DNA of 64,000 nucleotides from Streptomyces polyasparticus (GTDB taxonomy: Bacteria > Actinomycetota > Actinomycetes > Streptomycetales > Streptomycetaceae): the NCBI RefSeq assembly GCF_014493765.1, contig NZ_JACTVJ010000018.1:186001-250000 (forward strand), read 5' to 3'. Positions 16,725-24,358 of the stretch are shown piece by piece; position 1 is the first letter of the stretch, and every line of letters begins with the position of its first letter. The notes under the pieces are model-generated. The model ran no database searches and was not told where the DNA came from. It saw nothing but the letters and a program-made list of their open reading frames with translations. Both the position numbers and the translations under genes were made by a program.

Positions 16725-18761
16725 TCAGTCCAGCGGCTTGAAACTGTCGAACGCGACGTCCCGCAGGTCCGCGCACTCCTTGGCGTCCCAGTCCTTCGCG
16801 TTGCACGTGATCATGATCGCGTAGCCGTGCGAACCGTCCACGACGAAGCCCCGGTTGAGTATCCGCACCGGCACCCCGCTCTGCGTCCGCGTGAACTCCC
16901 AGTCGGCCACCGTGCGGTAGCCGCGCCACTCGATGTCCTTGAGCCCGAGCCGGTTGTAGTCGTCGTAGTTCTGCTTGACGATCCCTTCCAGGCTCTTCCA
17001 GGACCCGAGCGCGCTGACGCCCGGCGACTCGGTGAAGTCCACCTGCACGCGCGGGAACGAGCCCGAGCCCGCCCCGTAGATCGCGCCGGCGCCACCCGCC
17101 GACTCACCGGTCTGCTTCCAGCCGTCCGGCAGCGCGATGGAGAAGTGGAACTTGCCGTTGGTCACCTCGGTGTAGCCGTCGGGCACCTTGCCGGGGTCGG
17201 TGCCCTCGCCGGAGCCTTCCGTCCCGCCCTTGCCCTTGTCGTCGCCCTTGTCGTCCTTGCCGGAGTCACCGGAGTCACCACCGGGAGACTCCTCGCCCTG
17301 CCCGGACGTCGTGGAGTCCCCCTCGCCGTCGGGCGAGGGCTTGGCGGTCACGCCGCCGCCCTTCCCCTTGTTCTCCTGACCGCCCTCGTCGCCGCCGGAG
17401 AGCATCACACCGAGGACGGTGCCGAGCACCGCGAGCGCCACGAACACGGCCAGGATCAGCTGCGTACGCTTCGGCACGAGCTCGCCGAGCGGCCGCCGTA
17501 CGGGGGCGCCACCGGACGAACCCCCGCCCGGCACCGAGGCGTTGGCGGTCTGCGCGAGCCCTGCGTCCACGGCCACCGCCGCGGCACCGCCGGTCCCCTT
17601 CGCGGGGCGCGCCGGCCGCACCGGTTCCCCGGGCAGCGGCACGACCTTCGTCTGCTCCGAAGCGGGCGGCTCCGGCACCTCGGCCACGGGCTCGGGCGCA
17701 TGGATCACATCGAGCAGCAGGACGCGCGCACCGGCCTCGTCGAGCCGCTTCTCCGGGTCCTTCTCCAGGAGCCCGTAGAGCACCTGGTCGAGACGGCCCG
17801 CGTGCTGCGGCGTCTCCAGGGGCTCGGTCATCACCGCGGTGAGCGTGGCGATCGCCGAACCCTTGTCGTACGGAGGGGTCCCTTCGACCGCCGCGTACAA
17901 CAGACCGCCGAGCGACCAGAGATCGGCCGCGGGGCCGGGCTTGTGTCCACGGGCGCGCTCGGGCGAGATGTACGAGGGGGCTCCGACGAGCATGCCGGTG
18001 GAGGTGATGGACGGGTCGCCCTCGACCTGGGCGATGCCGAAGTCGGTGAGCACGACGCGGCCGTCGTCGGCGATCAGCACATTGGACGGCTTCACATCGC
18101 GGTGCAGGATGCCCTGACGGTGCGCCGAGCGCAGCACGTCGAGCACCGCGAGCCCGACCTCGGCCGCGCGCTTCGGCGTGAGCCGGCCGTCCTCGCGGAT
18201 GACCTCGGCGAGCGACTTGCCCTCGATCAGCTCCATCACGATCCAGGGCCGGTCGTCCTCGTCGACCACGTCGAAGACGGTGACGGCGCCGTGGTCACGG
18301 ATCCGGGCGATGGCCTTGGCCTCGCGCAGGGTCCGCGTGATGAGCCTGCGCTTCTCGTCCTCGTCGATGCTGGACGGAAAGCGCAGTTCCTTGACCGCCA
18401 CCGTACGGCCGAGCGTCTCGTCGACGGCCCGCCAGACGGTGCCCATGCCGCCCTTGCCGAGCACATCGCCGAGCCGGTACCGCCCGGCGATCAGCCGCGC
18501 TTCCTGCGCCCGGCGGGGCTCCTTGTCACGGGGAGCGTCCTGCTCGCGACGGGGCTCCTCGTCCCGAGGGGCGTCCTGCTCGCGACGCGGCTCCTTGTCG
18601 CGCGTGGCCTCCGGTTCGCCGCCGGCCTCCTGCTCACGAACGGGCTCCTCGTCCCGACGGGCCTCCTGGTCGCGGCGGGCTTCCTCGTCCCGACCGGCCT
18701 GCTGGTCGCGGCGAGATGCCTCGTCCCGACGAGCCTGCTCCGGCCGCTCAGCCTCCGACAT
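16725..18761 (-). CDS. Transmembrane Ser/Thr protein kinase 4 with charged N-terminal repeats
   Basis: Hanks-type kinase of about 678 residues. The first 88 residues are an extremely charged, nearly repetitive Arg/Asp/Glu-rich segment built from units like RRDEEPRREQDAP. The kinase domain begins near residue 89 (GRYRLGDVLGKGGMGTVWRA) and carries VAVKELRFP, HRDVKPSNVLI (near 219) and DFGIAQ, so it should be active. A transmembrane helix lies at about 430-452. After an Asp/Gly/Lys linker comes an external domain with FHFSIALPDGWKQT and two Cys (ITCNAKDWDAKECADL) that could pair. The ATG at 18761 follows AGAGGGGA. The gene is divergent from the serine-hydrolase-like lipoprotein and is the first gene of the four-kinase run. 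Confidence 0.9.
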   Translation of the reverse strand: MSEAERPEQARRDEASRRDQQAGRDEEARRDQEARRDEEPVREQEAGGEPEATRDKEPRREQDAPRDEEPRREQDAPRDKEPRRAQEARLIAGRYRLGDVLGKGGMGTVWRAVDETLGRTVAVKELRFPSSIDEDEKRRLITRTLREAKAIARIRDHGAVTVFDVVDEDDRPWIVMELIEGKSLAEVIREDGRLTPKRAAEVGLAVLDVLRSAHRQGILHRDVKPSNVLIADDGRVVLTDFGIAQVEGDPSITSTGMLVGAPSYISPERARGHKPGPAADLWSLGGLLYAAVEGTPPYDKGSAIATLTAVMTEPLETPQHAGRLDQVLYGLLEKDPEKRLDEAGARVLLLDVIHAPEPVAEVPEPPASEQTKVVPLPGEPVRPARPAKGTGGAAAVAVDAGLAQTANASVPGGGSSGGAPVRRPLGELVPKRTQLILAVFVALAVLGTVLGVMLSGGDEGGQENKGKGGGVTAKPSPDGEGDSTTSGQGEESPGGDSGDSGKDDKGDDKGKGGTEGSGEGTDPGKVPDGYTEVTNGKFHFSIALPDGWKQTGESAGGAGAIYGAGSGSFPRVQVDFTESPGVSALGSWKSLEGIVKQNYDDYNRLGLKDIEWRGYRTVADWEFTRTQSGVPVRILNRGFVVDGSHGYAIMITCNAKDWDAKECADLRDVAFDSFKPLD
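18490..18745. repeat. Degenerate repeats coding the charged kinase N-terminus
   Basis: Imperfect tandem units of about 18-33 bp, with recurring CTCCTCGTCCCGA and CCTGCTCGCGACG-like words, encode the Arg/Asp/Glu-rich head of kinase 4. The pattern suggests growth by slippage; length may vary between strains. Confidence 0.6.
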
Positions 18762-18926
18762 GCGTCCCCTCTGCAATCAACCCGCCCTGGCAGAGCGTCC
18801 ATTGTCTCTCATGCCGGGGGCCATGGAAGTCCCGGGTCCGGCCGCGCCTGCGCCCGGCCTTCCCTCGAGGCCCTGGAGGGAACGCCCGCCTCCGGGTCAC
18901 CATGGCAGCACCCACAGGGAGCCGCC

Positions 18927-20252
18927 ATGCCCGACCACCGCCCGGCCGCCGGCACCGACGCACCGGCGCGCGCACGCCCGGCCGCACACGTCCTCGTGCG
19001 CACGAAGGCCCTGCTGACCGCGGGAGCCTTCCTCGCCACCACGCTCACCAGCTGCGACGCATCCCCGTGGGACTCGGTTCCCCCACCGACCTCATCCGTC
19101 CCACGAGCGGGGAACTCGTACCCGCCCCAGGACGCGAAGCCCACCACCCCGCGCGGCACCGGCGACGCGACTCCCGCCAGCCCTCGCGGCACCGGCGAGC
19201 CCGGCATCCCTCCGTACGACCTCGCGGAGCAGAGCATCCTGGTCGAGCTGGCCGAGGACAGTCCGGCGCCGGGCGTGGCCGCCCTGGTCTCCCGCGACAG
19301 CCGCACCTGGTTCGGCGCGGCGGGCCACGCCACGTACGGCAGCGCGCGGCCGCCGCGCCGCGAGGACCACTTCCGCATCGGCACGCTCTCGCAGACCTTC
19401 ATCGCGGTGGTGGTGCTGCAGCTGGCGGCCGAAGGCCGGATCGGCCTGGCCGATCCGGTCGAGCGCCACCTCCCTGGCCTGCTCCGGGGCAACGGCCACG
19501 ACGGCCGCCGCATCCTGGTGCTCCACCTCCTGGTCCACAACGCCGGGCTGCACCCGTATCTGCAGGACCGAAAGAGCCCCTACCGTTCCTACGACCGCCG
19601 CTACACCGCCGCCGACCTGGTCCGGCTCGGCCTGAGCCGGCCGCCGGAATCACCACCGGGCCTCAACTACCGCGACTCGCACGCTCATTACGCGGTCCTC
19701 GGCCTGCTCATCGAAAGGCTCACCGGCCGCTCCTACGCCGCCGAGGTCCGACGCCGCATCCTCGACCCGCTGGACCTGACCGGGACGTCCTTCCCCGGCA
19801 CCCGCCGCGACCTGCCGTCCCCCCACGGCTCCGCGTACGGCGGCAGGGCGAGCAAGCCCACCGACCTCACCGAGATCGACCCGACGGTCCTGGGGGCGGG
19901 CGGCGAGATGATCAGCACCCTCGACGACCTGAACCGCTTCTACACGGCCCTCCTGCGCGGCAGCCTGCTGCCGAAGGCGCAACTGGCCCGGATGCTCGAC
20001 GTCTCCGACGGCATGGGCCACGCGGGACTCGGCATCGGCCTGTACGAGGTGTCCTGCGGGGCACGGCTGTGGACCGCGTCGAACGAACTCGCCGGCACCT
20101 CGGTCCAGACCGTCGTCAGCCACAGCGGCGACCACGCGACGACCCTGTTCGCCAACGCGGACTGGCTCTCCGCGACGATCGCCGGGAGCGACACCCTCAT
20201 GGAGACGGAGTTCTGCGGACGGCCCGACCCGCACCGCCCGCCCGAGCCCTGA
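18927..20252 (+). CDS. Beta-lactamase/D,D-peptidase-fold lipoprotein lacking catalytic residues
   Basis: Protein of 441 residues with a basic, hydrophobic N-terminus ending in a lipobox-like LTSC (near residue 38-41), so it is probably an outer-face lipoprotein. The fold is clearly the class C beta-lactamase/D,D-carboxypeptidase family: FRIGTLSQTFIAVVVLQLAA, DPVERHLPGLL, a LLxH...GL element, LLIERLTGRSY and MISTLDDLNRFYTALL. The catalytic tetrad is lost: SxxK reads TLSQ (Ser to Thr, Lys to Gln), the usual YxN reads YRD, and the usual HTSGL reads HNAGL. It may bind peptidoglycan stems or regulate rather than hydrolyse. ATG 18927 follows AGGGAG. It is divergent from kinase 4, with about 165 bp shared upstream. 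Confidence 0.82.
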   Translation: MPDHRPAAGTDAPARARPAAHVLVRTKALLTAGAFLATTLTSCDASPWDSVPPPTSSVPRAGNSYPPQDAKPTTPRGTGDATPASPRGTGEPGIPPYDLAEQSILVELAEDSPAPGVAALVSRDSRTWFGAAGHATYGSARPPRREDHFRIGTLSQTFIAVVVLQLAAEGRIGLADPVERHLPGLLRGNGHDGRRILVLHLLVHNAGLHPYLQDRKSPYRSYDRRYTAADLVRLGLSRPPESPPGLNYRDSHAHYAVLGLLIERLTGRSYAAEVRRRILDPLDLTGTSFPGTRRDLPSPHGSAYGGRASKPTDLTEIDPTVLGAGGEMISTLDDLNRFYTALLRGSLLPKAQLARMLDVSDGMGHAGLGIGLYEVSCGARLWTASNELAGTSVQTVVSHSGDHATTLFANADWLSATIAGSDTLMETEFCGRPDPHRPPEP

Positions 20253-20266
20253 CCTCCTGTACGGAA

Positions 20267-20307
20267 CGCGCCGAACTCCCGTACGGGACCGCGCCGAACT
20301 CCCGTAC
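20267..20307. repeat. 18-bp direct repeat between convergent genes
   Basis: CGCGCCGAACTCCCGTAC occurs at 20267-20284 and again at 20290-20307 (period 23) in the short gap between the lipoprotein stop and the glpD stop. No function is evident. Confidence 0.7.
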
Positions 20308-20329
20308 AGCAGCGCGTTGCAGCAGCGCG

Positions 20330-22036
20330 CTAAAGCGGCGCGATGTCCGGCGCCCCGAGCCGCGCCGCGTCCGCCGTCAGATCGTCCGGCTGCAGCTGCG
20401 ACTCCCGCTCCGCCTCCACCCGCTTCTCGTAGTGCTCGACCTCGCGCTCGATCTGGTCCTTGTCCCAGCCGAGCACCTTGGCCATCAGCTCCGCGCACTC
20501 CCGCGCGCTGCGCGTCCCCCGGTCGAAGGTCTCGATCGAGATCCGGGTCCGCCGCGTCAGGACGTCGTCGAGGTGCCGCGCCCCCTCGTGCGAAGCCGCG
20601 TACACCACCTCGGCCCGCAGATAGTCGTCCGCACCCGTCAGCGGCTCGGCGAGCGAAGGATCCCCGGAAATCAGGTCGAGCAGCTCCTCGGCGAGCGCCC
20701 CGTACCGGTTCAACAGGTGCTCCACCCGCACCACATGGAGCCCGGTGCGCTGCGCGATCCGCGCCCGCGCGTTCCACAGCGCCTTGTAGCCCTCGGCCCC
20801 GAGCAGCGGAATGTCCTCGGTGACGCACTCGGCCACCCGCTGGTCGAGCGCATGCACCGCCTCGTCCACGGCGTCCTTCGCCATCACGCGGTACGTCGTG
20901 TACTTGCCGCCCGCGACGACCACGAGCCCCGGCACCGGATGCGCCACGGTGTGCTCGCGCGACAGCTTGCTCGTCGCGTCCGACTCCCCGGCGAGCAGCG
21001 GCCGCAGACCCGCGTACACACCCTGGACGTCGTCCCGCGTCAGCGGCACCCCGAGCACCGAGTTCACATGCTCGAGGAGATAGTCGATGTCCGCGCTGGA
21101 CGCCGCCGGATGCGCCTTGTCCAGATCCCACTTGGTGTCCGTGGTCCCGACGATCCAGTGCCGCCCCCAGGGAATGACGAAAAGGACGCTCTTCTCGGTC
21201 CGCAGGATCAGCCCGGTCGACGAGTTGATCCGGTCCTTGGGCACGACGAGATGGATGCCCTTGGAGGCCCGTACGTGGAACTGCCCGCGCTCACCGACCA
21301 TGGCCTGGGTGTCGTCGGTCCACACCCCGGTCGCGTTGACGATCTGCCGCGCGCGGATCTCGTACTCGCCACCGCCCTCCACGTCCTGCACCCGCGCCCC
21401 GACCACCCGCTCGCCCTCGCGCAGGAACCCGGTCACGCGCGCCCGGTTGGCCGCCTTCGCCCCGTACGAGGCGGCGGTCCGCACGAGCGTCGCCACATAC
21501 CGGGCGTCGTCCATCTGCGCGTCGTAGTACTGCAGCGCCCCGACCAGCGCGTCCTTCTTGAGACAGGGCGCGACCCGCAGCGCGTGCCGGCGCGACAGAT
21601 GCCGGTGCATGGGCAGCCCGCGCCCGTGCCCCTTCGCCATCGACATCGCGTCGTACAGCGCGACACCGGATCCCGCGTACAGCCGCTCCCAGCCCTTGCC
21701 CTGCAGCGGATAGAGGAACGGCACCGGCTTCACCAGGTGCGGCGCAAGCCGTTCGAGCAGCAGCCCGCGCTCCTTCAGCGCCTCGCGTACGAGGGCGAAG
21801 TCGAGCATCTCGAGATAGCGAAGCCCTCCGTGGATCAGCTTGCTGGAGCGGCTCGACGTGCCCGAGGCCCAGTCGCGCGCCTCCACGAGCCCCGTCGAAA
21901 GGCCCCGGGTGACGGCGTCGAGCGCCGTTCCCGCGCCGACCACGCCGGCGCCCACCACCAGTACGTCCAGTTCCCGCTCGGCCATCGCCGCGAGGGCCTC
22001 GGCCCGCTCGGCCGGTCCCAGTGTCGCTGTCCTCAC
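20330..22036 (-). CDS. glpD: Glycerol-3-phosphate dehydrogenase, FAD-dependent
   Basis: Membrane-associated flavoenzyme of 568 residues that oxidises sn-glycerol-3-phosphate to dihydroxyacetone phosphate and feeds electrons to quinone. The FAD-binding motif DVLVVGAGVVGAGTALDA lies near residues 24-41. The conserved TSSRSSKLIHGGLRYLEML segment follows, and GTTDTKWD and VVAGGKYTTYR identify the GlpD/GlpA family. The C-terminal cap domain ends in DIAPL. The length matches aerobic GlpD. GTG 22036 is preferred over an in-frame start 12 codons upstream because GGGAGG is ideally placed. No glycerol kinase or facilitator gene adjoins it, so it is probably a stand-alone copy. It is convergent with the lipoprotein gene. 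Confidence 0.92.
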   Translation of the reverse strand: MRTATLGPAERAEALAAMAERELDVLVVGAGVVGAGTALDAVTRGLSTGLVEARDWASGTSSRSSKLIHGGLRYLEMLDFALVREALKERGLLLERLAPHLVKPVPFLYPLQGKGWERLYAGSGVALYDAMSMAKGHGRGLPMHRHLSRRHALRVAPCLKKDALVGALQYYDAQMDDARYVATLVRTAASYGAKAANRARVTGFLREGERVVGARVQDVEGGGEYEIRARQIVNATGVWTDDTQAMVGERGQFHVRASKGIHLVVPKDRINSSTGLILRTEKSVLFVIPWGRHWIVGTTDTKWDLDKAHPAASSADIDYLLEHVNSVLGVPLTRDDVQGVYAGLRPLLAGESDATSKLSREHTVAHPVPGLVVVAGGKYTTYRVMAKDAVDEAVHALDQRVAECVTEDIPLLGAEGYKALWNARARIAQRTGLHVVRVEHLLNRYGALAEELLDLISGDPSLAEPLTGADDYLRAEVVYAASHEGARHLDDVLTRRTRISIETFDRGTRSARECAELMAKVLGWDKDQIEREVEHYEKRVEAERESQLQPDDLTADAARLGAPDIAPL

Positions 22037-22192
22037 TGCTGCCTCCCGTCGCCCCCGTGTGGTCGGGCTCACATCGTCGATTCTGTCCGCAGTCCAGGTC
22101 TTCAGCCACCACCCGTGACCGCGACTTTCCGGGCAAGCCCCTCATCAGGCCCCTGTCCTGCCGACACTCGCGAAACGGCCGACCCGTAATCC

Positions 22193-22212
22193 GTCATATC
22201 GGTCATATTTAC
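22193..22212. promoter_or_regulatory. AT-rich direct repeat upstream of the nucleotide-sugar dehydrogenase
   Basis: GTCATAT occurs twice 9 bp apart (22193-22199, 22202-22208); the second copy extends to GTCATATTTAC, an 11-mer also present upstream of whiD at 29012-29022. It lies 84-103 bp before the start of the dehydrogenase gene, within a promoter region. Confidence 0.35.
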
Positions 22213-22295
22213 CCCTAACCTGACAGTGCGCTCAGCCGTTTTGTCCACCCGGCTTGCGCGTCCCGCCCGTCCCGGTTAGAGGGAAGGTTTTCGCC

Positions 22296-23555
22296 ATGCC
22301 CGCGGATCTCGCCGTCGTAGGACTCGGCCATCTCGGCCTGCCACTCGCCCAGGCCGCCGTATCGGCAGGCATCGAGACGGTCGCCTACGACCCGCGTCAC
22401 ACCACGGAACTCGCCGCAGGACGGCTGCCCGCCGACGAGGGCGCCCTGACCACTGCCGATCTGCGCCGGATGCTCTCGGGGGGCTTCCGGACCACCACCA
22501 ACCCGGTCGAGCTCGGCCGGGTCCGTACCGCCGTGATCTGCGCCCCCACCCCCCTGGGCGCCGACCGCACACCCGACCTCACCCAGGTCGCCGAGGCCGC
22601 ACAGGCCCTCGCACCGCGGCTGCGCCCGCACACCACGGTGATCCTCGAATCCCCCGCCTACCCGGGCACGACCGAGGAATTCCTGCGCCCGCTCCTGGAG
22701 GAGGGCTCGGGCCTGACCGCCGGACGTGATTTCCACCTCGCCTACTCCCCCGGCCGCTTCGACCCCGGCAACCGCACCCACGGCTACGGCAACACGCCCA
22801 AGGTGATCGGCGGCCTGACCCCGGCCTGCACCGAGTCGGCCGCCGCCTTCTACGGCCGGCTCACCGACAAGGTCGTACGGGCCCGCGGGACGCGCGAGGC
22901 CGAGACGACCCATCTCCTGGAGACCAACTTCCGGCACGTCAACATCGCCCTGGTCAACGAAATGGCCGTCCTGTGCCACGACTTGGGCGTCGACCTGTGG
23001 GACGTCATCCGCTGCGCCGAGACCAAGCCCTTCGGCTTCCAGGCCTTCCGCCCGGGCCCCGGCGTCGGCGGCCACGCGGTCGCGCTCGACCCGGCCTACC
23101 TCCCGCACACGGCCCGCACCCCCGGCCACCCGTTGCGGATGACCGGGCTCGCGCAGGAGATCAACAGCCGGATGCCGCAGTACGTCATCCAGCGCGCGGC
23201 GACCTTGCTGAACGAGCACGGCAAGTCGGTACGCGGCGCCCGCGTCCTGCTGCTCGGCGTCACGTACAAGCCGGACATCGCCGACCAACAGGGCACTCCC
23301 GCCGAGGAGATCGCCACCCGCCTGATGCAGATGGGCGCCTCGATCAGCTACCACGACCCGCACATCCCGCACTGGCGCGTGCTCGGCCAGCCGGTCCCCC
23401 GCGCCGACTCCCTCTACGAAGCCGCCGCGGACGCCGACCTGACCCTCCTGGTCCAGCCCCACCGCACGTACGACCTCCAAGGGCTCGCTGTGAAAGCCCA
23501 GTTGTTGCTGGACACGCGTGGGGCGACCCCTGTGGGCGCCGCGTACCGCCTGTGA
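22296..23555 (+). CDS. UDP-glucose/ManNAc-type dehydrogenase homologue without catalytic Cys
   Basis: Nucleotide-sugar dehydrogenase family protein of 419 residues. The N-terminal NAD fold is typical (LAVVGLGHLGLPLAQAAVSAG), followed by ICAPTPLG, the ESPAYPGTTEE segment and YSPGRFDPG. The central helical domain (ETNFRHVNIALVNEMAVLC) and the C-terminal UDP-binding domain (GVTYKPDIADQQGTPAEEI) are intact. The signature PGPGVGGH-C-x-x-x-DP reads PGPGVGGHAVALDP, so the nucleophilic cysteine that forms the thioester is alanine. Full four-electron oxidation to a uronic acid is therefore not expected. A partial reaction, epimerase-like or binding role is possible. GGGAAGG precedes the ATG. No glycan cluster surrounds it. 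Confidence 0.87.
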   Translation: MPADLAVVGLGHLGLPLAQAAVSAGIETVAYDPRHTTELAAGRLPADEGALTTADLRRMLSGGFRTTTNPVELGRVRTAVICAPTPLGADRTPDLTQVAEAAQALAPRLRPHTTVILESPAYPGTTEEFLRPLLEEGSGLTAGRDFHLAYSPGRFDPGNRTHGYGNTPKVIGGLTPACTESAAAFYGRLTDKVVRARGTREAETTHLLETNFRHVNIALVNEMAVLCHDLGVDLWDVIRCAETKPFGFQAFRPGPGVGGHAVALDPAYLPHTARTPGHPLRMTGLAQEINSRMPQYVIQRAATLLNEHGKSVRGARVLLLGVTYKPDIADQQGTPAEEIATRLMQMGASISYHDPHIPHWRVLGQPVPRADSLYEAAADADLTLLVQPHRTYDLQGLAVKAQLLLDTRGATPVGAAYRL

Positions 23556-23676
23556 AGCCTTTGAAACGGGCTGGGTGACTGTCGCCGCGGGCTGCTAGCC
23601 TGCGGCGTCATTCATCGCACAGGCGTGCGCCGCTCTCGCATGCGCGTGCGCAACTTCCCATGGGGGGATCACTCGC

Positions 23677-24279
23677 ATGTCCCAGTCTTTTCCGCCGCCG
23701 CAGCCCACTGACGGCAACCCGTACGCCCAGCAGCAGCCCGGCGCCGGCCCTTACGGCCAGCAGCCCGCGGGCGGCAACCCGTTCGGCCAGCAGCCGGCCG
23801 GCGGAGCGTTCCCCCCGCCGGTGGCGCCGGCACGTCAGGGCAATGTGGCGCTCGCCATCGTCGTGGGTGTCGTGGCGGCGCTCATCGGCGCCGCGATCTA
23901 CGGCGGTCTGATGCGCGCCTTCGTCAAGGACAACGGCGAAACGGTCGAGCTCAGCTATGTGGCCGTCGTCGTCGGCGCCCTGGTCGGTTTCGCAGTCGGC
24001 AAGCTCGGCGGCCGCAACCCGGTTCTGCCCATCGTCAGCGCGGTGCTCGCCGTGGTGGGCGTCTACCTGGGCCAGATCTTCGGCATGTCCGTGGTCGCCA
24101 GCTACGCGGTGGAGAAGGCGGGCATGTCCGCGTCCTGGACCGACTTCCTCACGGACGACAACATCCTGAGGACCAGCGCCTTCACCGGCTGGAAGGAAGA
24201 GGCCGACGCCATGACGTACCTGTTCATCGCGCTCGGCGGCTTCATCGGCTTCGGCTCCGCCAAGAAGATCGGCGGCTGA
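23677..24279 (+). CDS. Small membrane protein with Gln/Pro/Gly-rich N-terminus
   Basis: Protein of 200 residues with no family I can name. Residues 1-50 are disordered and repetitive (Gly-Gln-Gln-Pro motifs such as NPFGQQPAGG). At least three hydrophobic helices follow (about 57-80, 92-112, 116-140) and another near the C-terminus (LFIALGGFIGFGSAKK). The arrangement is typical of small Streptomyces integral membrane proteins. A GGGGGGAT ribosome site is ideally placed before ATG 23677, and TAGCCT at about 23594 may be a -10 box. A strong terminator follows 21 bp after the stop. Function unknown. Confidence 0.75.
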   Translation: MSQSFPPPQPTDGNPYAQQQPGAGPYGQQPAGGNPFGQQPAGGAFPPPVAPARQGNVALAIVVGVVAALIGAAIYGGLMRAFVKDNGETVELSYVAVVVGALVGFAVGKLGGRNPVLPIVSAVLAVVGVYLGQIFGMSVVASYAVEKAGMSASWTDFLTDDNILRTSAFTGWKEEADAMTYLFIALGGFIGFGSAKKIGG

Positions 24280-24300
24280 CTCTCAGCAGCGCAGACGAAA

Positions 24301-24332
24301 GGGCCCGCACCGCCGGTTGGCGGTGCGGGCCC
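24301..24332. terminator. Bidirectional terminator
   Basis: Perfect 14-bp stem (24301-24314 with 24319-24332), GGTT loop, between the convergent membrane-protein and GuaB3-like genes. Confidence 0.88.
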
Positions 24333-24358
24333 TCTCACATCCGTACGGGGGCAGAACC

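Noticed and set aside
16680-18926. The upstream part of a 1190-codon plus-strand frame ending with the serine-hydrolase-like gene
   Set aside because: Residues before ATG 18927 are the antisense of kinase 4. The lipoprotein signal and ribosome site place the true start at 18927.
18927-20252. Calling it a functional beta-lactamase or D,D-carboxypeptidase
   Set aside because: The SxxK serine and lysine and the YxN asparagine are all replaced.
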